Assembly (NCBI RefSeq): GCF_000524475.1
Contig: NZ_BAVQ01000035.1
Coordinates: 1-64,000, forward strand
DNA from: Tomitella biformata AHU 1821
GTDB taxonomy: Bacteria; Actinomycetota; Actinomycetes; Mycobacteriales; Mycobacteriaceae
Length of the DNA stretch: 64,000 bases
Reading direction: 5' to 3'
A model generated the notes under the pieces. The model searched no databases. It was given only the letters and a program-made list of their open reading frames with translations, and was not told the DNA's origin. The position numbers and the translations under genes are program-made. Shown here in pieces: positions 1 through 8,427 of this stretch (position 1 is the stretch's first letter; each line of letters begins with the position of its first letter).

Positions 1-226
1 TCTACGACTATTGGCGTGTCTCTCCCCAAACCGCCAGCTCACACGCTATCTAGACGACTTTGACGGCACCCTGGGTGTAATGCCTTCTGGCGTACAGCTT
101 GTCGAAGCTCTGCTGCGGGGAGTAGGCGGCCATCGATCACAGATTCACCCACCTCGGCCGATCCCGCTGCCGTCGCCGCTGGTCAGACGCTGCGACCGAT
201 GGCAGGATGGCGGAAGGGTGATAACC
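1..226. other. Left edge, no convincing gene
   Basis: No gene can be supported here. Reading frames that extend left from the phosphoribosyltransferase have no plausible start with a ribosome-binding site. On the minus strand there is only a 27-codon frame (about 133 to 50) with no recognisable family. The stretch may hold the promoter of the downstream gene or the end of something outside the window. Confidence 0.4.
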
Positions 227-865
227 ATGGCTGCCACGCGATTTCGCGACCGCCCGGACGCCGGGCGGGTTTTGGCCGGGCTGCTCGCGGGTTATCGCGG
301 CCAATCGAACCTCCTGGTCCTGGCCCTGCCGCGCGGCGGAGTGCCGGTGGCGGAGGTCGTCGCGGCCAGCCTGCCTGCCCCGCTCGATGTGTTCGTGGTG
401 CGCAAGCTGGGAGTGCCGGGCCGCGCGGAGCTGGCGATGGGGGCGATCGCCAGCGGCGGGGTGCTCGTGCTCAATGAGGATGTGGTGCGCGTCTTCGACG
501 TCGATGAGGAGGCGCTTGGGCGCGTGGTCGGCGCGGAGGAGGCGGAGTTGGTGCGGCGCGAGCGGGCCTATCGCGGGGACCGGCCGCCGGCAGCGCTTGC
601 GGGCAAGACCGTGATCGTGGTGGACGACGGAGCGGCGACCGGCGCGACGATGCGGGCGGCGCTGCTCGCCATCGCCCGCGCGGAACCGGCCAGATTGGTG
701 GCCGCGGTGCCAGTAGCCCCGGCGGAGGTATGTGCGGAGCTGGAACTGCTGGCAGACGAGGTGGTGTGCGCGTCCTCGCCGGTGGACTTCGCGGCCGTCG
801 GAGGGTCGTATGACCGGTTCGACCAGACCGGCGACGATGAGGTCCGTGCCCTGCTTGCGCGCTGA
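227..865 (+). CDS. Phosphoribosyltransferase-domain protein
   Basis: The 212-residue protein belongs to the type I phosphoribosyltransferase fold. The PRPP-binding loop VIVVDDGAATGATM lies near residues 127-140, preceded by the hydrophobic strand typical of this fold, and an early LALPRGGVPVA segment matches the first conserved loop of orphan actinobacterial phosphoribosyltransferases. The start at 227 is chosen because GGAAGGG sits about 9 bases upstream; the frame stays open further left but has no good start. The substrate base is not evident, and no nucleotide salvage genes adjoin it. It ends 24 bases before the arsenic operon and may be read into it, although arsR appears to have its own promoter. 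The family call is secure; the physiological role is unknown. Confidence 0.8.
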   Translation: MAATRFRDRPDAGRVLAGLLAGYRGQSNLLVLALPRGGVPVAEVVAASLPAPLDVFVVRKLGVPGRAELAMGAIASGGVLVLNEDVVRVFDVDEEALGRVVGAEEAELVRRERAYRGDRPPAALAGKTVIVVDDGAATGATMRAALLAIARAEPARLVAAVPVAPAEVCAELELLADEVVCASSPVDFAAVGGSYDRFDQTGDDEVRALLAR

Positions 866-872
866 ATCGAAA

Positions 873-892
873 TTTGTCAATATAGACCAATG
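873..892 (+). promoter_or_regulatory. arsR promoter/operator, probably leaderless
   Basis: The sequence TTGTCAATATAGACCAA (874-890) is an AT-rich imperfect dyad directly abutting the arsR start codon, in a strongly GC-rich surrounding. TATAGA (881-886) looks like a -10 element 4 bases before the ATG at 890, and there is no Shine-Dalgarno sequence, so the transcript is probably leaderless. ArsR-family repressors bind AT-rich dyads over their own promoter, so operator and -10 probably coincide here. Confidence 0.55.
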
Positions 893-1228
893 CCTAACCA
901 AGACGGTCCATGCTGCCCGCCGGTCGCCGCGCCGGAGCCGGCGCACGAGGTCGACCTGGCCCGCAAGTTCAAGGCGCTGGGCGACCCCGTCCGACTGCGG
1001 CTGCTCAACCTCGTGGCGGAGCATCCCGGCGGGGAGGCGTGCGTCTGCGATATCTCGGACGGCTTCGACGTGTCCCAGCCGACGATCTCCCACCACCTCA
1101 AAGTGCTCCGTGAGGCGGGGCTGTTGGATTGCGAGCGGCGCGGCACCTGGGTCTACTACTGGGTGGTCCCCGGCGCGCTGCAACAGCTCTCGGGCGCACT
1201 CGCCATTGGCGCCGGGGCGGTGGCATGA
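890..1228 (+). CDS. arsR: ArsR-family arsenic-responsive repressor
   Basis: This 112-residue winged-helix protein should repress its own operon until trivalent arsenic binds. The recognition-helix region FDVSQPTISHHLKVLREAGL spans about residues 59-78. The metal-site motif CVCD is at 51-54. An extra Cys pair (C8, C9) sits near the N-terminus; together with C51 this resembles the three-cysteine site described for the Corynebacterium glutamicum ArsR rather than the single CxC site of E. coli-type ArsR. The stop codon overlaps the start of the arsenite permease by four bases (ATGA), so the two are translationally coupled. Identification rests on motif plus the acr3-arsC neighbours. Confidence 0.92.
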   Translation: MPNQDGPCCPPVAAPEPAHEVDLARKFKALGDPVRLRLLNLVAEHPGGEACVCDISDGFDVSQPTISHHLKVLREAGLLDCERRGTWVYYWVVPGALQQLSGALAIGAGAVA

Positions 1229-2277
1229 CCACCGCGACAATCCCGCCCAAGCTCTCCGCCCTCGACCGCTACCTCGCGGTGTGGATCGGCGTCGCGATGG
1301 CGGCGGGCCTGCTGCTGGGGCGTGCCATCCCGGGCCTGAACACCGCGCTGGACAGGGTGCAGGTCGACGGCGTCTCCGTGCCGATCGCGCTGGGTCTGCT
1401 GATCATGATGTACCCGGTGCTGGCGAAGGTCCGCTACGACCGCCTGGACACCGTGATCGGGGACCGCCGCCTGCTCGTGAGCTCGCTAGCCCTGAACTGG
1501 ATTGTGGGCCCGGCGCTGATGTTCACGCTGGCCTGGACGTTCCTGCCCGACCTGCCCGAGTACCGCACCGGCCTGATCATCGTGGGCCTCGCCCGCTGCA
1601 TCGCGATGGTGATCGTGTGGAACGACCTCGCGTGCGGGGACCGCGAGGCCACCGCGGTGCTCGTCGCCATCAACTCGCTGTTCCAGGTCGTGATGTTCGC
1701 AGTTCTGGGCTGGTTCTACCTCGATGTCCTCCCCGGCTGGTTGGGGCTGACACAGACCACAATCGCGACCTCGCCATGGCAGATCGCCAAATCCGTCCTG
1801 ATCTTCCTTGGCCTTCCGCTCCTCGCGGGCTTCCTGACCCGCCACTACGGCGAGCGCGCGAAGGGCCGGCAGTGGTACGAGGAGACGTTCCTGCCGCGGA
1901 TCAGCCCCTGGGCGCTGTACGGGCTGCTGTTCACGATCGTGCTGCTGTTCGCGATGCAGGGCGAGCAGATCACGTCGAAGCCCCTCGACGTGGCGCGCAT
2001 CGCCGTCCCGCTGCTGCTCTATTTCGTCATCATGTGGGGCGTCGGGTTCGGCGTCGGTGCGGCGATCGGGCTGGGCTATCGGCGGACGGTGGCCATGGCG
2101 ATGACCGCGGCCGGCAACAACTTCGAGCTCGCGATCGCGGTCGCCATCGGCACCTATGGCATCGCGTCCGGGCAAGCCCTCGCCGGCGTCGTCGGGCCGC
2201 TGATCGAGGTGCCGATCCTCGTGGGCCTCGCCTATTTCTCGCTCACCCTGCGCAAGCGGTTCCGGAGCGCGGCATGA
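1225..2277 (+). CDS. acr3: ACR3-family arsenite efflux permease
   Basis: This 350-residue, about ten-helix inner-membrane permease exports arsenite, presumably driven by the proton motive force. The hallmark segment GLARCIAMVIVWNDLACGD is at about 121-139; C125 corresponds to the Cys essential in characterised Acr3 proteins. The late segment AAGNNFELAIAVA carries the conserved Glu of the transport path. Length and lack of an N-terminal extension are typical. The start ATG overlaps the arsR stop, and the stop TGA overlaps the arsC start (ATGA at both ends). Longer in-frame starts upstream would lie inside arsR and are rejected. Confidence 0.95.
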   Translation: MTTATIPPKLSALDRYLAVWIGVAMAAGLLLGRAIPGLNTALDRVQVDGVSVPIALGLLIMMYPVLAKVRYDRLDTVIGDRRLLVSSLALNWIVGPALMFTLAWTFLPDLPEYRTGLIIVGLARCIAMVIVWNDLACGDREATAVLVAINSLFQVVMFAVLGWFYLDVLPGWLGLTQTTIATSPWQIAKSVLIFLGLPLLAGFLTRHYGERAKGRQWYEETFLPRISPWALYGLLFTIVLLFAMQGEQITSKPLDVARIAVPLLLYFVIMWGVGFGVGAAIGLGYRRTVAMAMTAAGNNFELAIAVAIGTYGIASGQALAGVVGPLIEVPILVGLAYFSLTLRKRFRSAA

Positions 2278-2666
2278 GCGGGCCGAGCGTGCTGTTCGTC
2301 TGCGTGCACAACGCGGGGCGCTCCCAGATGGCGGCCGGCTTCCTCGCGCACCTCGCAGGCGGGCGGATCGAGGTGCGCTCCGCCGGCAGCGTCCCTGCGG
2401 CGGAGATCAACCCGGTGGCGGTGGCCGCGATGGCCGAGGTGGGCATCGACATCGCCGCGGCCTCGCCGAAGGTGCTCGACGCGGACACAGTGGCGCGCTC
2501 GAGCGTCGTGATCACGATGGGCTGCGGCGACGCGTGCCCATATTTCCCCGGCGTCCGCTATCTGGACTGGGCGCTCGACGATCCAGCAGGCCAGGGCATC
2601 GAGGCGGTGCGCCCGATCCGAGATGAGATCCGTCGCCGCGTCGAGGCCCTGGTCGCCGAGCTCTAG
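2274..2666 (+). CDS. arsC: Arsenate reductase, LMW-phosphatase family
   Basis: The 130-residue enzyme reduces arsenate to arsenite, which Acr3 then exports. The catalytic loop CVHNAGRS is at 10-17 with nucleophile C10 and R16. Two further cysteines, C84 and C88 (GCGDAC), lie where thioredoxin-linked ArsC proteins carry their C82/C89 redox pair, though the spacing is shorter. In actinobacteria related enzymes use mycothiol and mycoredoxin, so the reductant here cannot be fixed by sequence alone. The ATG overlaps the acr3 stop, making this the last gene of a compact arsR-acr3-arsC operon. Confidence 0.92.
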   Translation: MSGPSVLFVCVHNAGRSQMAAGFLAHLAGGRIEVRSAGSVPAAEINPVAVAAMAEVGIDIAAASPKVLDADTVARSSVVITMGCGDACPYFPGVRYLDWALDDPAGQGIEAVRPIRDEIRRRVEALVAEL

Positions 2667-2719
2667 ATGGACGCGGCGGAGCGCGAGCACTGGTAGCGGC
2701 CCACCGCGGCTGTGTGAGA

Positions 2720-3478
2720 ATGCCCGTTGTGAGCCCTGAACTGTCAGACATTGGATCTGCGATCGCCGCGAGCAAGCGGGTCGGCGCGTATTTCGACTTG
2801 CGGGTCGTGGACGGCCCGCAATGGCGGCCGTTCGCCGAGCTCGCCAACTCGGCGGCCGATATCGAGGAGTTGGTGCGCCGGACCCGCGCTATCCTCGCTG
2901 TCGGGCGCGGGCTTCCCGAGGACGAGATCGAGCTGCGGGCCGCGGCGTCGTCGTTCCACCTGAACTCCGTCGCGAAGGTCCTGTCCCCGGTGTTCGGCTG
3001 CGCGGTGCTCGCGGATGCGGTGCCGGACCTGTCCGCCCAGAACCTCGCCTGGCTGCCGGGCCCCTCCCATGTGCTCGAGGTGGGGGTGCGCGCGGCCGTC
3101 GGCGGGGCCGGGCTGACCGACGAGCAGATCGTCGAACGCGTCCACGCCGCCCCGCTGGACGCTGTGGCCGAGCTGGGCGATGGCATCCACGAGGCGACGG
3201 GGCTGTCCCAGAAAGTGTTGTGGGGCAACGTCGCATCCGCCTTCAACGGTGCCTTCCTGGTGCTGCGCGGCCAGCGCCCCGACGACGAGGACCGGGCGCA
3301 CGAGGTTCTGCACGCGATCCTCGAACACGGGCGGCTGGCGACGGCGGGACGCTTTCTCCCGGACGAATGGGATGCGGACCGGTTCTCTCGCAACAGCTGC
3401 TGCCTGTTCTATCGGGTGCCCGGCGGCGGGCTCTGCGGAGATTGCGTGCTGGCGGAACGGCCCACAGAGATCCCGTAG
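2720..3478 (+). CDS. FhuF-like ferric-siderophore reductase, 2Fe-2S
   Basis: This protein has about 252 residues and ends in the FhuF C-terminal cluster motif: an adjacent Cys pair (CC at about 227-228) and CGDC (239-242), in the arrangement CC-x10-CxxC that binds a 2Fe-2S cluster in FhuF-type ferric reductases. The likely role is releasing iron from ferri-siderophores in the cytoplasm. The remainder matches no motif I can name beyond the general FhuF domain layout. Starts at GTG 2714, ATG 2720 and GTG 2729 are all possible; ATG 2720 is preferred. It lies 53 bases after arsC on the same strand and may be co-transcribed, although iron release and arsenic efflux have no obvious link. Confidence 0.75.
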   Translation: MPVVSPELSDIGSAIAASKRVGAYFDLRVVDGPQWRPFAELANSAADIEELVRRTRAILAVGRGLPEDEIELRAAASSFHLNSVAKVLSPVFGCAVLADAVPDLSAQNLAWLPGPSHVLEVGVRAAVGGAGLTDEQIVERVHAAPLDAVAELGDGIHEATGLSQKVLWGNVASAFNGAFLVLRGQRPDDEDRAHEVLHAILEHGRLATAGRFLPDEWDADRFSRNSCCLFYRVPGGGLCGDCVLAERPTEIP

Positions 3479-3494
3479 CTGCTAGACCTGAAGG

Positions 3495-3905
3495 ATGAAA
3501 ACACTCCTGAATGTCATTTGGCTCGTGCTGAGCGGCTTCTGGCTGGCACTGGGCTATGTCGTTTTCGGCATCGTCGCCTGTATCTTCATCGTCACCATCC
3601 CGTTCGGCGTCGCGTCATTCCGCATGGCGGGGTTCGCGCTGTGGCCGTTCGGCCGGACGGTGGTCGTCAAGCCGAGCGCCGGCGTCGGCGCGGGCATCCT
3701 CAACGTGATCTGGTTTCTGATCGCGGGGCTGTGGTTGGCGATGGGCCATATCTTCACGGCGCTCGCGCTGGCGATCACGATCATCGGGATCCCGCTGGCG
3801 ATCGGCAACATCAAGATGATCCCGGTGACCTGCTTCCCGTTCGGCAAGTCGATTGTCCCGAGCGGCCAGGTCCCGGCCGGTATGCGAGTGGTCTACCAGG
3901 GCTGA
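3495..3905 (+). CDS. YccF-domain inner membrane protein
   Basis: The 136-residue membrane protein contains two copies of the YccF repeat. LNVIWLVLSGFWLALGY at about 5-21 is mirrored by LNVIWFLIAGLWLAMGH at about 69-85, and each copy ends with a PFG motif (WPFGR, FPFGK). Four transmembrane segments are predicted. YccF proteins are widespread and of unknown function. The start has no clear Shine-Dalgarno sequence at the right distance. It lies 16 bases after the FhuF-like gene, so co-transcription is possible. Confidence 0.8.
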   Translation: MKTLLNVIWLVLSGFWLALGYVVFGIVACIFIVTIPFGVASFRMAGFALWPFGRTVVVKPSAGVGAGILNVIWFLIAGLWLAMGHIFTALALAITIIGIPLAIGNIKMIPVTCFPFGKSIVPSGQVPAGMRVVYQG

Positions 3906-4001
3906 GATTCCCAGCTCACCTGTGTTTGTCCGCATCATGGCACGAGGTGGGGGCGGACCGTGTCCCCATGTTGTGGTTTCGACGAGTTTCCGCAGGTTGG
4001 A

Positions 4002-4014
4002 TAGGCTGCCGACA
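4002..4014 (+). promoter_or_regulatory. Probable leaderless promoter of the YjdM-like gene
   Basis: TAGGCT (4002-4007) fits a TANNNT -10 box and ends 6 bases before the ATG at 4014. TCGACG about 17 bases further upstream (3979-3984) is a weak -35 candidate. No Shine-Dalgarno sequence is present. Confidence 0.45.
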
Positions 4015-4379
4015 TGGATTCGACATTGCCGCCGTGCCCCCACTGCTCCTGCGAGTACACCTACGAGCTGGGCGCGCTGCTGGTGTGCCCGGAATGCGCG
4101 CACGAATGGTCCCCCGGCGACGGCGCATCCGATGACGGGCCCGCGGGCTCCGGGGTCGATGCCGAGGTGCGTGACGCCGTCGGCAACGTCCTCGCCGACG
4201 GCGACACGGTCACGGTCGTCAAGACCCTCAAGGTCAAGGGCAACGCCACCGGGATCAAGGCGGGCACGAAGGTCCGCAACATCCGCTTGGTCGAGCCCGT
4301 CAACGGGCACGACATCGACTGCAAGGTAGACGGTTTCGGCCCGATGCAGCTCAAGTCCAGCGTCGTGAAGAAGGCCTAG
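4014..4379 (+). CDS. YjdM/PhnA-type zinc-ribbon protein
   Basis: The 121-residue cytosolic protein has an N-terminal zinc ribbon (CPHC at 8-11 and CPEC at about 26-29) and a C-terminal beta-rich domain containing the conserved segment [15 protein letters not shown] and the ending [10 protein letters not shown]. This is the layout of YjdM, formerly called PhnA. Despite the old name it has no established role in phosphonate use. The family's usual length is about 110 residues. Its stop codon shares four bases (CTAG, 4376-4379) with the stop of the convergent gene. Confidence 0.88.
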   Translation: MDSTLPPCPHCSCEYTYELGALLVCPECAHEWSPGDGASDDGPAGSGVDAEVRDAVGNVLADGDTVTVVKTLKVKGNATGIKAGTKVRNIRLVEPVNGHDIDCKVDGFGPMQLKSSVVKKA

Positions 4380-5065
4380 TCCGGCGACCCCAATGTGAAC
4401 GTCATCTGGTCGATGACCGCGCCTAGTCGTCGACCAGGACGTAACCACGTCGACAATCCGGTCTCGGCCGAAACCTCGACGGCGACCACCGCCGCCCGCC
4501 CGCGCCCGCGCGCATGCAGCCGGGCCGGGCGCACGTCCCCGCCCGGGAATTGCTGCTGGACGGTGAACGCCGCGGCGACCGGGATCGACGGCCCGAACAC
4601 GCGCGGGGTCGCCTTCACTCGCCAGGGGGTGTCGGTGGCACTGGTCGCGCTCATCGGGGTGCCGGACGCGATGGATCCGTCGAATTCGGCCAGCGTCTTC
4701 GGCATGGCCCAGTTCACGCGGCCGCCGACGAGGCTGACAGCGGAGTCGACCGCCATGAACGTGACACTGCCCTGGATGCTGCGGCCTTCCCGAAAGGCGA
4801 CGGCCCCGAGCACCTCGTCATAGGTCCCCGCCGGCGTGTCGAGGTAGCGGACCATGCCGCCCACGGCGGCGAGTGCGGTTCGCTGCCGGAGGCCCGGCGG
4901 CAGTGCCTGGGCCGCGGCCTTGCCGCCGCGCGCCGTCCAGAGGATCGCCTGGCCCCTGCACTCCCACGGCGCGCCGGGGGCCTCGAGGGGCAGTTGGTCC
5001 AGAACTTCCTGGGTGAGCAGTGTTTCGAGCACGCCGGGTACTCCGGTGATCTCAGTGCGCGGCAT
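4376..5065 (-). CDS. Acetoacetate decarboxylase-fold protein
   Basis: This 229-residue protein resembles the acetoacetate decarboxylase superfamily. K123, in the segment [11 protein letters not shown], aligns by context with the Schiff-base lysine of true decarboxylases, but the double-lysine environment of the clostridial enzyme is absent, so the reaction may differ. It is the last gene of a three-gene minus-strand operon and overlaps the 3' end of the GMC oxidoreductase by 14 bases. That context suggests it acts on a keto or enol product of the two upstream flavoenzymes. The fold assignment is moderately secure; the substrate is inference. Confidence 0.65.
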   Translation of the reverse strand: MPRTEITGVPGVLETLLTQEVLDQLPLEAPGAPWECRGQAILWTARGGKAAAQALPPGLRQRTALAAVGGMVRYLDTPAGTYDEVLGAVAFREGRSIQGSVTFMAVDSAVSLVGGRVNWAMPKTLAEFDGSIASGTPMSATSATDTPWRVKATPRVFGPSIPVAAAFTVQQQFPGGDVRPARLHARGRGRAAVVAVEVSAETGLSTWLRPGRRLGAVIDQMTFTLGSPD

Positions 5066-6815
5066 GGCCGGCCTTTCCTTCTGGGCGGGGCGAGCCGCCG
5101 CGGGGGTGGTCGGTGGTGATGGGGAAGAGCGGAAGCCGCAGGGCCGCGGGAGCGTCGCCCGGGACGGCCGGGAACCGCGGCGCGGTGGGCGGGATCATCC
5201 GGTAGGGGGTGCCGACGGGCGGCCGCGGGTCCGGCTCGCCCTTATTGGGCCACAGTGCGATTGCGCGCTCGGACTGCGCGGTGATGGTCAGGGAGGGGTT
5301 GACGCCGAGGTTCGCGGAGATCGTCGAGCCGTCGATGATGTGTAGCCCGTCGTGGCCGAACATCCGGTGGTACGGGTCGACGACGCCGCGCTCTGGCGAG
5401 TCGCCGATGGCACAACCGCCGATGAAGTGGCCGGTCATGGGAATGCTGGCCAGATCGGCCCACGAGCCCTGGGGGAAGCCGTTGATCTTCTCCCCGACTC
5501 GGCGGGCGACCTCGTGGCCGACGGGGATCCACTCCGGGTTCGGCTCACCATCGCCTTGCTTGGTGGTGAGCCGGCGGCCGAGCAGGCCCGCGCGGGTGTA
5601 GGTGGTGATCGAGTTGTCGCGGGTCTGCATCACCAGCAGGCCGATTGAGCGCTCGGACCAATGGCGTGGATTGTGGATGTGGGCGAGCTCGCGCCAGTTG
5701 CGCGCGAGCTCGCGCAGGCCGAGGGCCCAGCGGCGCTTGCCGCTCTCGGCGTCGACGAGCACGGTGCTGAGCAGCGCGATCGTGTTGCTGCCCCTGCCAT
5801 AGCGGACGGGCTCGACGTGGGTCACCGCGTCGGGGTGTATCGAGGAGGTGATCGCCACGCCCCGGGTGAAGTCGGTGTCCGCATCGCGCGAGCGGACGGC
5901 GAGCAGGGCCTCGGAGTTGGTGCGGGACAGGATGCCCAATCGCGGCGAGACGTGGGGGAGGGATCCGCTGTCTCGGAGGTGGTGGAGTAGCCGCTGGGTG
6001 CCCAGCGCCGCGGCGGAGAACACCACCTGCTCTGCGGTGTAGACCCGCCGGATCTTGCGGACCCAGCGTCCGGTGCGCTCGGTGTGCACCTCGTAGCCGC
6101 CGCCCGGCCTGGGGCGGACGTCGACGACGGTGGTCAGCGGATGGACGCGGGCGCCGGCCTTCTCCGCGAGATAGAGGTAGTTCTTCACGAGGGTGTTCTT
6201 GGCGTTGTGCCGGCAACCTGTCATGCACTCGCCGCAGTTGCGGCAGGCGCTGCGGACTGGGCCCGCGCCGCCGAAGAACGGATCGGGCACCTCCTGGCCC
6301 GGTGCGGCGTCGGGGCCGCCGAAGAAGACTCCGACGGGCGTGGGCTGGTAGGTGTCGGCGATGCCCATGTCCTGGGCCACCTCGAGCATCACCTCGTCGG
6401 TGGGTGTCGTCATCGGGTTGGCTGTGACGCCCAACATGCGTTTGGCCTGGTCATAGTGTGGGGCCAGCTCCGCGCGCCAGTCGGTGATGTGCGCCCACTG
6501 TGGATCCTGGTAGAACACCTCGGGCGGCTCGTAGAGGGTGTTCGCGTAGACGAGCGACCCGCCGCCGACGCCGGCGCCGCTCATGATGAACGTGTCCTTG
6601 AGCAGATTCAGCCGTTGAATGCCGTAGCAGCCCAGCTTCGGCGCCCACAGGAACTGCCGCGCATGCCAGGAGTTCTTCGCGAACTCCTTGTCGGCGAATC
6701 GGCGGCCGCTCTCGAAGACCCCTACGCGGTAGCCCTTCTCCGTTAGCCGCAGGGCGCTCACGCTGCCGCCGAAGCCGGAGCCGATCACCAGCACGTCGTA
6801 GTCGAATGCCGTCAT
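5052..6815 (-). CDS. ChoD-like GMC oxidoreductase (copy 1)
   Basis: The 587-residue FAD enzyme has the dinucleotide motif GSGFGG at 12-17, a second conserved segment GAGVGGGSLVYANTLYEP at about 80-97, and the C-terminal ADP/active-site region with GGCAIGDSP and LGVNPSLTITAQSERA. Its closest named relatives are ChoD-type putative cholesterol oxidases of mycobacteria, which have a similar length. It contains CRNCGECMTGC at 191-201, a CxxCxxCxxxC spacing like that of 4Fe-4S ferredoxins. Substrates are probably sterols or other hydrophobic alcohols. The ATG overlaps the stop of the upstream monooxygenase by four bases. A full-length paralogue lies at 42691-44421. Confidence 0.85.
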   Translation of the reverse strand: MTAFDYDVLVIGSGFGGSVSALRLTEKGYRVGVFESGRRFADKEFAKNSWHARQFLWAPKLGCYGIQRLNLLKDTFIMSGAGVGGGSLVYANTLYEPPEVFYQDPQWAHITDWRAELAPHYDQAKRMLGVTANPMTTPTDEVMLEVAQDMGIADTYQPTPVGVFFGGPDAAPGQEVPDPFFGGAGPVRSACRNCGECMTGCRHNAKNTLVKNYLYLAEKAGARVHPLTTVVDVRPRPGGGYEVHTERTGRWVRKIRRVYTAEQVVFSAAALGTQRLLHHLRDSGSLPHVSPRLGILSRTNSEALLAVRSRDADTDFTRGVAITSSIHPDAVTHVEPVRYGRGSNTIALLSTVLVDAESGKRRWALGLRELARNWRELAHIHNPRHWSERSIGLLVMQTRDNSITTYTRAGLLGRRLTTKQGDGEPNPEWIPVGHEVARRVGEKINGFPQGSWADLASIPMTGHFIGGCAIGDSPERGVVDPYHRMFGHDGLHIIDGSTISANLGVNPSLTITAQSERAIALWPNKGEPDPRPPVGTPYRMIPPTAPRFPAVPGDAPAALRLPLFPITTDHPRGGSPRPEGKAGHAAH

Positions 6816-8302
6816 CGTGCACCTGTTTCGAGAGGGGTATGGGCGTGGAGGTGATAATCGGCGAGTTTAGGACGACGCGTCCGCAGCCGGTAGTGGCTGA
6901 CGGTGCCCGGCCAGTTGTTCGAGATGCGCCCGGACGCGGTGCGGTACCAGCTTGAGCACAGCGTCCACACCGACCTGTTCAGGCGCTTTTGCAGGCCGGC
7001 GTCGAATCGCTCCTCGACCTCGGCTCGGACCTCGAGGAACTGGCCGGGCCGCTCCGCCAGCACGCTGACCATCGCGGTGATATAGCGGGCCTGCGACTCG
7101 AGCATGTGGACGATCGAGTTGCCGCCGAGATTCGTGTTCGGGCCATAAAGGATGAACATGTTGGGAAAGCCCGGCACCGCCATGCCGAGATAGGCGCGAG
7201 CGCCGTCCCGCCACTGCGCATCGAGGCACACGCCGCCGGCACCCTCGATGCTGATCTGCGCCAGGAACTCGCTGGCCCTGAAGCCGGTGCCGTAGACGAT
7301 GGCGTCGACCTCGTGCAGGACGCCGTCGGCGGTGCGGATGCCCGTCGGCGTGATCTCGGCGATGGGGTCGGTCACCACCCTGGAGTTCGGCCGGGCCAGG
7401 GCCGGGTAGTAGTCGTTGGAGAACAGCGCACGCTTGCAGCCCGGGGTGTAGTCCGGCGTGAGCGCGGCCCGCAGCGCGGGATCGGAGATCTCCGCGTGCA
7501 GATTCCGGGTGCCGAGCCGTGCGATCAATGTGCGGATGACCGGCACGTCCACGAGGGAGAGCGAGAGCCCCTCGCACACGAGCCAGATGCCGAACCTCTC
7601 GGCGAGGCGGGTCGCCGGCAGCCGCCGGAACATGGTCTGCTGCCACGGCTTGTACTCGGTGTCGGGTTTGCGGAGCACCCAGGCGGCTGAGCGCTGGAAC
7701 AGCGTGAGCTCCGCGACCTCTGGCGCGATGGCCGGAACCAGCTGGATGGCGCTCGCGCCGGTGCCGATCACCGCGACCCTCTTTCCGGTCAGCTCCACCG
7801 TGTGGTCCCACTCGGCGGAGTGGAAGGCGGGGCCGTCGAAGGAGTCGATGCCGGCGATACGCGGCAGAGCTGGCCGGGACAGCTGGCCCACGGCGTGCAC
7901 GAGGACATCGGACTCGAGGTGCTCGCCGGCTGTTGTCCACACCTGCCAGCGACCCGTGCTCTCGTCGAACTTGGCCTCCGCCACCTCGCGGCCGAATCGG
8001 ATCCGCGGTGTGATCGCGCGCTGGTCCGCGATGGTCTGGAGGTAGGCCAGGATCTCCCCTTGCCGGGAGAACCGCCGGGTCCAGGACAGATTGGGCTCCG
8101 AGGAGAGCGAGTACAGCGGGGACGGAATGTCGCAGCCGGCGCCGGGATAGGTGTTCTCCCGCCAGACGCCGCCGACAGCGTCGGACTTCTCGAGAATCAG
8201 GAGGTTGTCGAACCCCGCCCGCTGGAGTTCGAGCGCCATCGCCAGGCCCCCGAATCCAGCGCCGATGATGATGACTGAAGGTTGGGCAGAATTGTGGGGC
8301 AC
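6812..8302 (-). CDS. Baeyer-Villiger-type flavin monooxygenase
   Basis: The 496-residue enzyme has FAD motif GAGFGG near 14-19, the type I Baeyer-Villiger fingerprint FDGPAFHSAEWD at 155-166 (FxGxxxHxxxWD) and the NADPH Rossmann motif GTGASA at 180-185. It should convert a ketone to an ester or lactone using NADPH and O2. The GTG at 8302 is chosen because AGAGGA lies 6-7 bases upstream; longer in-frame extensions have no family resemblance. It heads an operon with a GMC oxidase (4-base overlap) and an acetoacetate-decarboxylase-fold protein. A route alcohol to ketone to ester is plausible. It is transcribed divergently from an AraC regulator 124 bases away, its likely controller. Confidence 0.85.
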   Translation of the reverse strand: MPHNSAQPSVIIIGAGFGGLAMALELQRAGFDNLLILEKSDAVGGVWRENTYPGAGCDIPSPLYSLSSEPNLSWTRRFSRQGEILAYLQTIADQRAITPRIRFGREVAEAKFDESTGRWQVWTTAGEHLESDVLVHAVGQLSRPALPRIAGIDSFDGPAFHSAEWDHTVELTGKRVAVIGTGASAIQLVPAIAPEVAELTLFQRSAAWVLRKPDTEYKPWQQTMFRRLPATRLAERFGIWLVCEGLSLSLVDVPVIRTLIARLGTRNLHAEISDPALRAALTPDYTPGCKRALFSNDYYPALARPNSRVVTDPIAEITPTGIRTADGVLHEVDAIVYGTGFRASEFLAQISIEGAGGVCLDAQWRDGARAYLGMAVPGFPNMFILYGPNTNLGGNSIVHMLESQARYITAMVSVLAERPGQFLEVRAEVEERFDAGLQKRLNRSVWTLCSSWYRTASGRISNNWPGTVSHYRLRTRRPKLADYHLHAHTPLETGAR

Positions 8303-8413
8303 CAGAGTCCTCTCGTGTCGTGCGTGTGCGGTCAACGCTAGGTGGGGCCCCGCTCTCGGCGAAGACAGAAGCGGTCGCCGAATTGAGAATTTCGGCCAGG
8401 GTGCGGGATAGTC

Positions 8414-8427
8414 CATAATTTTGGCCA
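8414..8427 (+). promoter_or_regulatory. Probable leaderless promoter of the AraC regulator
   Basis: CATAAT (8414-8419) resembles a -10 hexamer and lies 7 bases before the ATG at 8427; no Shine-Dalgarno sequence intervenes. The 124-base divergent spacer (8303-8426) must also hold the promoter of the monooxygenase operon. Confidence 0.45.

Noticed and set aside
50-133. 27-codon minus-strand frame at the left edge
   Set aside because: Too short, no convincing ribosome-binding site at normal spacing and no recognisable sequence.
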